From: Blasia pusilla
Taxonomy: Eukaryota > Marchantiophyta > Marchantiopsida > Blasiales
Direction: 5' to 3'
Length of the DNA: 64,000 bases
NCBI GenBank assembly: GCA_050084515.1
Contig: CM114275.1
Span: 6,324,001 to 6,388,000, forward strand
Positions 48,428 through 58,945 of the stretch are shown here, in pieces; within the stretch, counting starts at the first letter, position 1; each line of letters starts with the position of its first letter. Made by a program: the position numbers and the translations under genes. The notes below the pieces were generated by a model, which worked only from the letters and a program-made list of their open reading frames with translations, searched no databases and had not been told where the DNA came from.

Positions 48428-49720
48428 ATGGCGATGGTGTACCCCGAAACTCCATCAAGGACTTCTGCTGAAAGTCCCCTTGATAGCCATGAGGACTTTG
48501 CAAGCTGCGCGAGAAGTGAGCAGCCTCGTAACGCGAGCATTCACTGCTGCGAGAATGACGCCCTCTTCCGAAGTGAAGTGAGATCGGAGTATCCGCCGCG
48601 TCCTTCCCCCTCTATGGACTCGCTGGATGGGCCGGAAGCGAACAAGAATGAGTTGAACGTGAAACAAGTGTACGAGCTTCAGCAGGAACCTCGAGTTCTT
48701 GCAGTTGAGTATTATCCGTCTCCAACAGCACCGCGGAAATCTCGTTGTAGCGAGAGTGCCCCATCGCGTTCCTGCTCTATGGTTGAACAGGTGGCGAATG
48801 AGAATCGCCTGATTATGACGGTGGAAGTAGAGCATGAAGCGGAGCAGGAACCAACCCTGGTTCAGGCATGGCCTTCACCGCAGAGATCACAAACCTCCTC
48901 TGGTTCAGGCCTGGCCTTCACCTCAGAGATCACAGGAGACGCAGGCATCGCCGTCACGGGCCATCAGGCCGAGAGCATTCGTGATAGGCAATCGAAATTC
49001 CTCGTCAATGTCGGGATTGTGCTGAATGAGAGCGCAAAATTTTTGAAGAGGAACTTTCAGTCCAAGATCTTCGACGGGTCATATGAGGAGCTGAGGAATT
49101 TTCACAGTACTGCTAAGCTTGTGGTGGATGAGATCCAGAATGGCATGTACATGCTGCAGGATCGGGAAATCCAATTCTTGCAAGCCGAGAAGGAGAGAAG
49201 CGCGTCGCAAGGGGTGATGGAGCGCGTGGAATTGCTGAACGAAATCCATAACCTCGAACAGGCGAAACTGAAGTCTTCTGTAGAGTTTACGAAACTGCTG
49301 TCTCTAGTGGACAATCTTTACCCTCTGCTTCGTGAAGGCAACGCAGGAAAGACGCATCTTGAGCACGAATCTGGTAAGAGAATGAAGATGTTCCAAGAGT
49401 CGGACATAGAGAAGGGTACGTGTCAGGTTGACGCAGAGCGTGAGGTCGTAGAAGCTACCGAGACCCGGAACCGTGAATATCCGGGGCGTGACCATCTGGA
49501 GCTCGCAATTCAGGACGATAAGGTCTCATGTCAAATCTGCTTTGAAGTGCCCCCAGATTCTCTCATTCTACCTTGCATGCACTTCACCTTCTGCAAAGCG
49601 TGTTTGGACAAACACCAGGAAAATTCCTCTGAATGCCCGTACTGCAAGACGAGCATGACTGGAGTCGTCCGATGCAACCTGGAGCTGTCCGCTGTTTTTC
49701 GAACGGTCAACAAGACTTGA
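48428..49720 (+). CDS. coiled-coil RING finger protein, probable E3 ubiquitin ligase (paralogue 2)
   Basis: 430 residues from the first ATG (MAMVYPETPSRTSAE); a GTG at 48,404 is in frame but is not needed. The first 180 residues are Ser/Pro/Glu-rich and poorly ordered. Residues about 195-300 contain the block shared with paralogue 1 (FLKRNFQSKIFDGSYEELRN, DREIQFLQAEKE) and a coiled coil. A canonical C3HC4 RING follows at about 368-407: CQIC, PCMH, FCKAC, CPYC. It probably ubiquitinates an unknown partner. All zinc ligands are present here, so this copy is more likely than paralogue 1 to be an active E3. It is transcribed away from paralogue 1. Confidence 0.82.
   Translation: MAMVYPETPSRTSAESPLDSHEDFASCARSEQPRNASIHCCENDALFRSEVRSEYPPRPSPSMDSLDGPEANKNELNVKQVYELQQEPRVLAVEYYPSPTAPRKSRCSESAPSRSCSMVEQVANENRLIMTVEVEHEAEQEPTLVQAWPSPQRSQTSSGSGLAFTSEITGDAGIAVTGHQAESIRDRQSKFLVNVGIVLNESAKFLKRNFQSKIFDGSYEELRNFHSTAKLVVDEIQNGMYMLQDREIQFLQAEKERSASQGVMERVELLNEIHNLEQAKLKSSVEFTKLLSLVDNLYPLLREGNAGKTHLEHESGKRMKMFQESDIEKGTCQVDAEREVVEATETRNREYPGRDHLELAIQDDKVSCQICFEVPPDSLILPCMHFTFCKACLDKHQENSSECPYCKTSMTGVVRCNLELSAVFRTVNKT
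48857..48942 (+). repeat. 43-bp tandem duplication inside the RING gene
   Basis: CTGGTTCAGGC.TGGCCTTCACC.CAGAGATCACA starts at 48,857 and again at 48,900. The 43-bp offset is not a multiple of three, so the two copies are read in different frames (LVQAWPSPQRSQ versus GSGLAFTSEIT) and the downstream frame is still open. Confidence 0.95.
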
Positions 49721-50880
49721 GCGCAGCTGTATCTTCGACTGCAGGATGCTGAAGCTGGACATGTGGTCAACGGTCCGAGATAGATTCCTGGCTCAGTATG
49801 AGCACGTGATGTGCGCAGGTAGTTCAATTGGGAAAACTCGTGCTGGAGTCATCACGAAATTGTTTAAGCTTGAGAATTCTTCCCGTGGATGGCCGGGGTA
49901 GTGGTCTGCATTCCACTGAACCGTCATCGTGTTCCGATTGGCGTCGAATTCTGGTCCTTGGATGGAACCTGGCCTGCCGCAATTTCGCCTCGCCTCTGGT
50001 GCTCTGGCTGGAGAGCTTTTGCCTTCTCTCTTGATTGTTTGTATCAACTTTTCATGTGCGTTCTGCATCTGATCAGTGTAATCTCTCTCATCCTTCCACT
50101 CTCAGCATGCGACGACATTCAACCTTTCACAAAACGCATGCAGTACGAGCTTTGAAGTCCATTCATGTCATCCTCGCTATTCTTTCCGCTGCTAATCTTG
50201 CACTCACGGTTCAATTGGACTCTGAGCGTGTACATCTGAAAAGAAAATACGTCGACGACAGTTTCATGCCATTGGAGACACATAAAAGGCCCACTCCCAG
50301 CAGTTATTGCAGGCGCAGCATTAGCGGGCAGTCGGTGAAAACCGTTTAAAACATCGAACACAAAAGCCTAGCCCCAAAGGATAGTGGTGCGGCGGATGAA
50401 GTTTGAATGCTCTGAAAAACCAACACCAGAGGATAGTGATCCACTCTTCGAGTTTGATCATCTCTTCTTGCTCTGAAAGCTCTAATGTTGTTCCTGCGTT
50501 TTGTAGTCTTCATTTAAATACCCCCAAGGGAGAATTTGCGTAACCTCTCATAGGGTCCCGCGTCCCGTGTCATCTTCCGTAGAACCGTGTCCCTCACCCT
50601 TAAACGTCTAAGGAACTATGATAGTTCCTGCCCTTTCTAGAGCCTTGCTGAAACGAGTATCGGAGAGGGCAGTAGAAATCCCGGCTGCGGCCCTTTTTTA
50701 TCGGAGAGGGCGGGTAAAATCATTTCCGAACAGAGTGTGCGGGTGAAACTCTGATTATCAAACACCCTTTAGGGTTTAGGATGAAAAATTATTATCAAAC
50801 ACGTGTGAAGGTTTAAACACATGATTGTCCATAGAACAAAACGGACGAGGGCTTGCTTGAATAAATCCACTAGTGTTAAA
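49721..50880. other. RING 3' flank and intergenic DNA
   Basis: No further gene recognised. At 50,650-50,720 GAGAGGGC and TCGGAGAGGGC repeats border a T-run, and AACACC-rich AT DNA follows. A small ACTATGATAGT palindrome is near 50,617. Confidence 0.35.
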
Positions 50881-51243
50881 AGATAGGGAATTAAAAGAGT
50901 ATGAAAGATGATAGTACCAATAATATCCATTTTATTATAAAATAATCCTTAAAAGAGGACAAACAAAGGTAATAACAATTCAAAAGAAGAATAAAAAAAT
51001 GCATAAAAAAAATCAAAAAGAAAGTGGCAATAAACCAACATAAACAACAACTCAACAAGTTACACAATTGATAGTTTGAAATAATTCTGATAAGGCCACG
51101 AGTGGAGGAACAAACATGAATGGATGACGAGGCGAGCAACCCCCCATCACCTCCGCATGCCGTATTAATGCCAAGGCATGTGCATGTTGTAAGACCATTG
51201 AGATGCATTGTCGAAAACAAATAGCAGCTACCGAGAGAGGACT

Positions 51244-52370
51244 TCAGGAAGGGGCAAGGTAATGGTTCTCGAGGGAGTGTTGAGCACATGTTTTCAAGAA
51301 AGTATCAAAAGACATATGTAAATGACCAAATATTTCCATTGCAAAAGGAATAAATCCATCAGTTGCATGTCTCACGACATAACTTAATTCCTTGATTCTT
51401 GCTATAGCTCCGGCCGCCAAACCTTTGGTACATACGATTCGACACACCAAATCAGAACGTGTTGGATCAACAACAACCACGTCACCTAGTGTCCGGAATC
51501 CACCTCCAGACATAACAAGATCCATTCTGCGAGGAGAGGTTGCTTGTGTGGTTGAAGGTAAGACATGGAGTTGCTCTTGCCCAACGGTGTATCCTGCAGT
51601 ACGAGCCACCGATGCTACCGCCTCTCTAATGACATCATGTGTGGCCGTTTGTTCTACAGCATGTGCACATCGGAGAATATGGATACCCTTGGCATCAATG
51701 GGATCCCGATACACAATTCGGCACACCTAAGAGAGAAGGATGGGAAAGCCCAAGACGTAATCGCAAAGCTCTCGAGAATTTACTTCGAGGAAGACGAAAT
51801 GGAAAAATAAGAGGATTTGCAATAAGCCACGCCCCCCCTCCGATACTCGCATATGAACGTAGACGAGCTTGATTAGCGTCAGAGGATGCCTTGGAGAGAA
51901 TGTTGGAAAAGTTGATTTGATGCAGATTCTCGAAGATATGCTCTTGAAGGCGATCAAGCCCTTTCGTAATCAGTTGACTGAAAGAGGGTAGAATTTCTTG
52001 TGTAGCAAGAGGAAGAAGAGCTTGTGTAGATCTCATTTGTTGTTGAAATAACAAGTCCCCCTCCTCTACATGGGCGATATGATCCATCAAGATAGGTGTA
52101 TCTCATTGGAGAAACCTTGAAGCCATAATCGGTGCTACTAACGCCCAACTCCCCAAAAAGGCTGCGAGAGCAGATGCGACTCTGGAGGACAGTCCCACCC
52201 CTCCAAAAGAAATAGGCAAGATAGCTTGTCGTGAAACAAAGACCCCATCCTCCTCCTCAAAGGTATTCGGGCCAAGAAGTTGACCAAAAGTTGCCAAGAT
52301 AGAAGCGTCAAAAGAGGGCAACTGATGTAAGAACGTTGAAGTGGGAGGACAAATGCGAAGAGGTAGGAAG
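51244..52370 (-). pseudogene. LINE ORF2, C-terminal half
   Basis: Frames at 52,370-52,103 read VFVSRQAILPISFGGVGLSS and AAFLGSWALVAP, the end of the reverse transcriptase/thumb region in this plant LINE type. At 51,726-51,244 an endonuclease-like C-terminal domain reads AHAVEQTATHDVIREAVASV, SPRRMDLVMSGGG, DVVVVDPTRSD and FIPFAMEIFGHL. Frameshifts separate the parts, and the element is inactive. Confidence 0.75.
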
Positions 52371-52690
52371 TGTGGAAAACTGCTAAACAAGCATAACTGG
52401 TGGAAAACGGCTCTCATACACACACACCATCATGGAGAACGAACGAATAAAATTTGCAATGAGAGAATGAGTGGAGACTGATCCTCTTCTCAATTATATA
52501 GGGTATGTACAAGCAATCCTAATCCTACCCTTAACCATAGTCTCGAGTTAGACTAATTGTGATTAACTAACCCTAGTTAAGATAATCGTGCTTAACTAAC
52601 TAACCAAGATTAAGCTTCCCTACTTCGTGTGAGTACCAAATGTAACAATTTAGATGTCTCATGAGCTTGACTGTAACTCAATCTTCAATA
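52371..52690 (-). repeat. copia 3' LTR
   Basis: 320 bp on the plus strand from TGTGGAAAAC to ATCTTCAATA; 5' to 3' on the element strand it is TATTGAAGATTG...TTTTCCACA. It is immediately preceded on the element strand by a purine tract (GCTTGAGGTGGAA, 52,703-52,691) that serves as polypurine tract. Its partner is at 57,167, over 90% identical by eye. Confidence 0.95.
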
Positions 52691-55600
52691 TTCCACCTCA
52701 AGCTCATATGGATATCTCTAACGTCTAAATCCTTTCTAAACATCTCAAACTTATCTTTAGACAATGCCTTTGTAAAGATGTCAACAATTTGCTGATATGT
52801 ACCTATATACACAAGATCAATTTCTCTTGTAAGCACTTTCTCTCTGATAAAATGATAGTGCACCTCAACATGCTTTGTACGAGCATGAAACACAAGGTTA
52901 TTAGCAAGCTTGATGCTACTAATATTGTCTGCATATATTACACTAGGTCTTAAGTTACTAACACCAATCTCAACAAGTAATCGATGAAGCCACACCGCCT
53001 CACATGTTGCATTGGTTGCTCCTCTATACTCAACCTCTGTTGAAGATAAAGCAACTGGAGGTTGCTTCTTTGAAGCCCAACTTATAGATGTGCTTCCCAA
53101 AGTAAATGAATAACCAAATATGGATTGTTGATCAGACACGCTTCCTACCCAATCCGCATCTATGAATCCCTGTAATTGAAAACTCGGAGAAGGTTAAAAT
53201 TGAAGCCCGAATTGAATAGAGAATTTCACATACCGCATAATCCTCCTCACATCATCAAGGTGAGGTTTTCGAGGTGCTTGCATAAACTGGCTCACTAGGC
53301 CAACAACATAGCTCAAATCTGGTCTGGTTATAGTTAGATAGATCAAACTTCCAACCATGCGCCTGTACATATTAGAATCTGCAAGTAGCTCTCCTTCATC
53401 CACTCTTAGCTTCACGCTCTGGTCCAACGGTGTAGAGATTGGCTTACAAGCCGTCATACCATATTTTGAAAGCATATGAAGAGCATATTGTCGTTGTAGT
53501 AGCCACATACTCTCTCCAACCTTGATAAACTCAATACCAAGGATGTACTTGAGTTCTCCCAAGTCCTTCATATCAAATTCTGCTCGTAACTTAAGCTTGA
53601 CTTGTTGTACCATTTCTTCAGTACTCCCAGTAATCAAGAGATCGTCAACATATGAGACAATGAGAACTGTATGATCTTGTCCTCTCAAGAAATATAACGA
53701 GGAGTCACAATCACATGCCCTAAAACCCAACTCTTGTAGAACGTATGTTATCTTGCCATACCAATCTCTTGGAGCTTGTTTGAGCCCGTATAGAGCTTTC
53801 TTCAACCTGCATACGCGAAATGGAAACTTGGGATGCTTGTATCCAAGTGGTTGAGTCATATATACCTCCTCGTATAGATCTCCATTCAAGAAGGCATTCT
53901 TGAGGACCATATGATGTAATCTCCACTTCTTACTTACTACAACTGCAACCACTGTTCTCGTAGTCGCCATCTTTGCAACAGGGCTAAATTTTTCCTCATA
54001 ATCAATACTATATTGTTATGCATAGCCCTTAGCCACCAATCTCGCTTTGTATCTATTAATTATACCATCTTGATTGCGCTTGATTTTGTAAACCCATTTG
54101 CAATCAATAGCTTCCTTACCGGAAGGTATATCAACCAACTCCCATGTTTGTTGATGTCTTAATGCAGCAAGCTCTTCCTCCATAGCTTCAATCCATTCGG
54201 CTTTACTCGCAGCTTCTTCAAAATAACTCGGCCCCTGCTCTTGAAGAGTAGTCATCATATATGTATGATGTGTCACAAGGAAACCTTCATTTATGAATCT
54301 ATGAATTGGATGTGTAACTCTACTTGATCAACGAAGTTGTTGTTCAGAGGTAGATGCCTCTCACACCTGCAAAGCTTCTTGGAGGATGGAATGTAGCACT
54401 TATACCCCTTAGTTCCATCATCATAGCCAATGAAGATACATCTTTCAGACTTGGGGTCTAATTTCTGACGTCTCTCAAAAGGAACATGAGCATAAAAATA
54501 CATCCAAATACTTTCAAGAAGGAAAAATCAGATTTACTTCCTGTGAAGACTTCAAATGGAGTTTTATCATGAACTCTTGCTATTGAAGTTCGGGTGATTA
54601 AGAAGACTGCACATGCTACAACCTCTGCCCAATACACCTGAGGCATGTTCTTCTCATTCAACATAGCTCGTGCCGTTTCAGCAATATGTCGATTCTTCCT
54701 CTCAACCACTCCATTTTGTTGTGGAGTGTAACGGCAAGTCACTTGACGTTGGATGCCATTCTAACATAAATAGTCAATTAACTCTGTTGAAAGATACTCT
54801 CCTCCTCCATCACAACGCAATTTCAGAATGTGTTGTCCAGTCTGCTTCTCTACTAGAACTTTGAATGTTTGGAACATTGAGAATACCTCTGACTTGGCTT
54901 TTAGAAAGTATACCCATATATACTTAGAGAAGTCATCAATAAATGAAACAAAGTACTGGCAACCACTAAGGCTATGTTGTGATGTTGTCCACACATCAAT
55001 GTGGATCAACTCCAATATCTTGGATGCTCTTGTACCTTGCTTTGAAAAAGGAAATCTAGCTTGTTTACCAAATTGGCAAGCAAGACATACCTCTAACGTA
55101 GCAGGACTCGCTAATTTAGGGAGTCATATTATTATATTAGATCATGAAAGACTCTGTAATCTTTGAAGATTCATATGTCCAATTCTTTTATGCCACACAT
55201 TTAGATATGTGACTTGTTGGCCAGTTTGACCATACATTGCTGTTTGAATCTCTAGCATAGAAGCATCTAATTTGAACATTCTGCCAAATCTAGTTCCTTT
55301 GGCTATCGTAGTTTGGTCATCCATTATTTCAATGAAACAACCATCTGCGTTAAACTTTACTTGATAACCCTGTTCTACTATATGTCCTACAGAGATTAGA
55401 TTTCTTGGAATGGTAGGAACATAGAGAACATTTCAAGAGCACAAAGACCATCTGATACTATTGGAACTTTACCGGTATGCGTGATATGATATTGAGTGTC
55501 ATCTTCTGTGAGCACAATTGTAGGATCTTTCATCGGCTCCAAACTACCGAACCATTTTGCTTGTGAGGTCATGTGATTTGATGCACCGGAGTCAATGTAC

Positions 55601-56532
55601 CAATATGTTGTCGAGTCTTTCTTGACCATTGCTCCCATATGATGAGTCATGACCAAGAGATACTCCGTTTTTGAATGTTGTTGTTCTTGGTATTTCTCTT
55701 GGTATTGTTGCTCCACATAGTTTTATTGCTGTAAGGCTCCTGTTCTCATATTTGCCTTCTTCTTGAAGCAAAACTTTGCATAGTGACCCTTTATCCCACA
55801 GTAATTGCAATATCCAAGGACTCTCTGCTGTTGACCTCGATCCCAATAGTTTCCACCATCACCACCTTGTGATTGTGTTTGGTACTGGTTAGTAGTTGAT
55901 TGAGTGACGTTATATTGAGCATCTCTTCCTCCATATGCTTGATATCCACCACGACCACGGAAGTTTCTCCCACGACCCCTGCCTCTGTTTGATCCATAAC
56001 ATGCAAATAGCGCACTCTCTTGCAGACTAGACGAGCTATCGATTCCTACTATACGCATCTCTTCACTGATCAACAGAGGAACTAACTCTTGAAAGGTTAG
56101 ATACTTCTCTCTCACAGAGATAGAGGTCTCAAAGGACTTGTAATCCTTTGGGAGACCTTGAAGAGTGAATAAAATCATATCATCATCTTCTACTGTCACT
56201 CCAATGCTATTCAACTGATCAACAATATATCTGATACTCAAAATATAATCATTGATGCTCTGCAATCCTTTCCTCACTTCGTTCAATTGCTGTTTCAATT
56301 AAAGCTTTTTGGCCTTTGTAGATGTCTGGAATAGCTTTTCCAATGCATCCCACGCCTCATTAGGAATATCAACATCTTGGATATGACCTATCATTGGCGA
56401 ACTGATTGTTATTGAAATGTAGTGGATTATTTGCCTTGGGCGTTTGTTCCAAGCGCGAACATTCAAGTCTGTTGAGTCACCTTCTAGTTTGGCCTCATCA
56501 CCTGTGAAAAGCTCCCATAGTTCTTGACCCAT
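52678..56532 (-). pseudogene. copia gag-pol polyprotein
   Basis: Gag runs from 56,532, with an in-frame TAA at about 56,301, to the zinc knuckle CNYCGIKGHYAKFC at about 55,810. Protease follows (WYIDSGASNHMT, about 55,610), then the GAG-pre-integrase block (LNVWHKRIGHMNLQRL, about 55,200), integrase (LIHIDVW, FIDDFSKYIW, CDGGGEYLS, PQQNGVVERKNR; 55,015-54,640), reverse transcriptase (GDLYEEVYMTQPLGY and catalytic YVDDLLITGS; 53,970-53,194) and RNase H (DADWVGS, ALSSTEVEYRG; 53,160-52,678). Frame changes occur at about 55.35, 54.5 and 54.28 kb; stops at about 54.76, 54.0 and 53.19 kb. Second catalytic Asp context is DGGGEY rather than the common DNGGEF. Confidence 0.95.
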
Positions 56533-57154
56533 GAGAAATTTTTTTCATGCGAAACTTCAAGACATCGTAATTCTGCTAGTCTAGCTTCTCGAATGTGATT
56601 GCTGCTGATGAATACTCCATGATAAATGATTTCACTCACAAAAATATAATTTCAGGCTTTCTACTATTCCAATTGAAGCATAGACCACTCATACACAGAA
56701 ATCGACCGAAAATTTTCCAAAATTGATCAACTATATGAAAGAACTAGTCAAAATTGGCTTGTAGAGAGCAAACAACACAACTTTTCTTCACTAATTGCAC
56801 TTTCCTACACTGAAATTGATACTCCAAGAGCTCAGAGTGTCAGAGCTTTCCAACGCACCCAAACGTTGGAAAACTCTTGACGACTACAAGATGGCTAGGA
56901 CGATGGCGAAGGCTTTTTCTAGCCGTCTTGTAGAGCTCGTCGAGAGCTTTCTAGCAGAAGCGGACCCAGACGGCTCAATCGACTGGGAAAGCCCTCAAAA
57001 ACACCTCCAAAGTTTTATCACCATCAAAGCTCCACATGAAATCTGTACCCACTGAGCTCTGAATAAAATTCCCTTCTTCCAAACTGAAAATTTTCCTTCT
57101 CTTGCCTCTGTTCTCTCTTCAAACACCAAGAATTTCAAGTGATGTTCTCCTCCC

Positions 57155-57166
57155 GCTCTGATACTA
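57155..57166 (-). other. copia primer-binding site
   Basis: On the element strand TAGTATCAGAGC directly follows the 5' LTR end CCACA. It is one base off the TGGTATCAGAGC common in plant copia elements, which pairs with initiator tRNA-Met. Confidence 0.85.
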
Positions 57167-57486
57167 TGTGGAAAACTGTTAAACAAGCATAACTGGTGGA
57201 AAACGGCTCACACACACACACACACACACACCACCATGGAGAATGAAATTTGCAACGAGAGAATGAGTGGAGACTGGTCCTCTTCTCAATTATATAGGGT
57301 ATGTACAAGAAACCCTAACCCTATCCTTAACCATAGTCTCGAGTTAGACTAACTATGATTAACTAACCCTAGTTAAGAAAATCATGCTTAACTGACTAAC
57401 CAAGATTAAGCTTCCCTACTTCGTGTGAGTACCAAATGTAGCAGTTCAGGTGTCTCATGAGCTTGACTGTAACTCAATCTTCAATA
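57167..57486 (-). repeat. copia 5' LTR
   Basis: 320 bp partner of the left LTR with the same ends and an expanded (CA)n run (about 57,210-57,231). The plus-strand ATTATATAGGG (about 57,290) is conserved in both LTRs. Like the 3' LTR, it begins TA rather than TG on the element strand. Confidence 0.95.
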
Positions 57487-58360
57487 GGAAGGACGTCGTA
57501 GAAAATATTGGGAGAGAGTCCCATAAGCCACTTGGGGATCCCATAGATGAGGTAACAAATAAAGCCATTCCACGTCTTTCAATAGGGCCTCATCCAAGAA
57601 CTTTGAGACATAGTCGATGAAGCCAATTGGGACCCCAAGAACTCTTATCCCTTCAATGTAGATGGGAAAATCAGGAGTAAGGGGGTGAATGTTGAGGGAA
57701 TGCATAAAGGAGACCATACTCCACATTTACTAGGTTGGACTTTAAGGTTTAAGAAAGAGAGTTGCTCCACAAAATGGGTATAAGCACGAACCACTTCAGA
57801 AGGAAGACCTCATCAGCAATAGAAGGGAAAAGACAAGATGGAAATGCTTGCGCTAATGCTCAAAGGGCACAAAAATGGGCAATGGCAAAGAGTGGGCCAC
57901 TGATGGGATCACTTTGATGTGTGCCACAATCCGATGTAGAATACTATATTCCCCAGAAGTAGCATGATGGGAATAGATAATGAGCGTATCATAGGCATAG
58001 AAGGAGCGAACAAATGGAATGAGGCTCGTGAGTTATCCTCCTGCACAAGGTAACTCCTCAAAGATGGCCGCATGAGAAATTGAATTGAATGTGTTAGCCA
58101 CATCGACTTGAATTGCTATCCAATCCGGATGAATATCAAGAGTGGAGCGAATCCCAAGCACCACAGCCTCACAACCTCAAGGAGTTGTAACTCCAAATTG
58201 ATGAGGAAATAAGTGGGCACTAAAGTGAGGACGAAATTGCAAGCATAGGGATCGATAACCAAGCGGTATAAAACCTCTCCAATCGCCAAAGGGCGCACAC
58301 CTAAAGGAGGCTTATCCATAGCCAACAAACGACAAGCCCCTGAGAGCCTAGAAATAGTGC
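57487..58360 (-). pseudogene. LINE reverse transcriptase, N-terminal half
   Basis: The minus strand reads LSGACRLLAMDKPPLGVRPL then AIGEVLYRLV, the RT entry motif of this LINE class, then frameshifted VDVANTFN-like and IPFVRSFYAYD-like pieces and a GIRVLGVPIG block near 57,640. Catalytic FADD-type text is not seen intact. The sequence continues across the copia at LRRPSY. Confidence 0.75.
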
Positions 58361-58945
58361 CGCGCGAATCCACATCGTCATACAACATACATCGCTGACA
58401 TACCATACTCACATACATACATAACATAGAGGAGAGCATACACAAACACAAGTGTACCACAATTGAAATCCGTGAAAGACCTACTGTCATAAAACATGTC
58501 TAGAATCACATACAATCGAGCCAAACCCACTCCACGATGGGAGAATCCAGGTCGAAGCTTGCGGGAACCACCATAGCCAAGAGCTCTACTCACTACCAAG
58601 GCTAACTCCCAACGCAACAGGCTCAACTCAAAGAACTAACTGTTCTTTGAGTGCACTCCATACTATATCCTCCAACCTAAGAGCGGGCTCTATTGGAAAA
58701 GTCACCCTCAACTGAGTAACCTCCAACCCTATGTATGAAACCCCATCTCTACCTAGACACTACGGCCCTACATAAGGTATGGCCTCTACTAGCACACTAT
58801 AATCTACGACATAATTCGTATGGTCATGACATCTGTCGTGTGAATCCACATTGTCATACAACATACATCGCTAACATACCATACTCACATACATACATAA
58901 CATAGACGAGAGCATACGCAAACACAAGTGTACCACAATTCGCCC
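58361..58945. repeat. 105-bp direct repeats flanking a gypsy LTR body
   Basis: GAATCCACAT.GTCATACAACATACATCGCT.ACATACCATACTCACATACAT continues to AAGTGTACCACAATT. It occurs at about 58,361-58,465 and again at about 58,838-58,945. The LTR-like body (58,465-58,831) lies between them. One unit is probably LTR sequence; the other may be a duplicated copy or a leader. Confidence 0.9.

Larger units (their letters stand above)
52371..57486 (-). mobile_element. full-length Ty1-copia retrotransposon, inactivated
   Basis: 5,116 bp with two 320-bp LTRs, a tRNA primer-binding site after the 5' LTR, a polypurine tract before the 3' LTR and the 5-bp target duplication GGAAG (52,366-52,370; 57,487-57,491). 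Domain order on the minus strand is gag, protease, integrase, reverse transcriptase, RNase H, which defines copia. At least three frameshifts and several stops disable it. LTR divergence shows the insertion is not recent. Confidence 0.97.
50891..58360 (-). mobile_element. LINE (non-LTR retrotransposon), split by a copia insertion
   Basis: Minus-strand parts are 58,360-57,487 (reverse transcriptase) and 52,370-about 50,891 (RT end, C-terminal domain, 3' untranslated region). The two halves resume at the copia target site GGAAG. It is truncated at the 5' end near 58,360, where a gypsy LTR-associated repeat begins. The 3' limit near 50,891 is an estimate. Confidence 0.75.
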
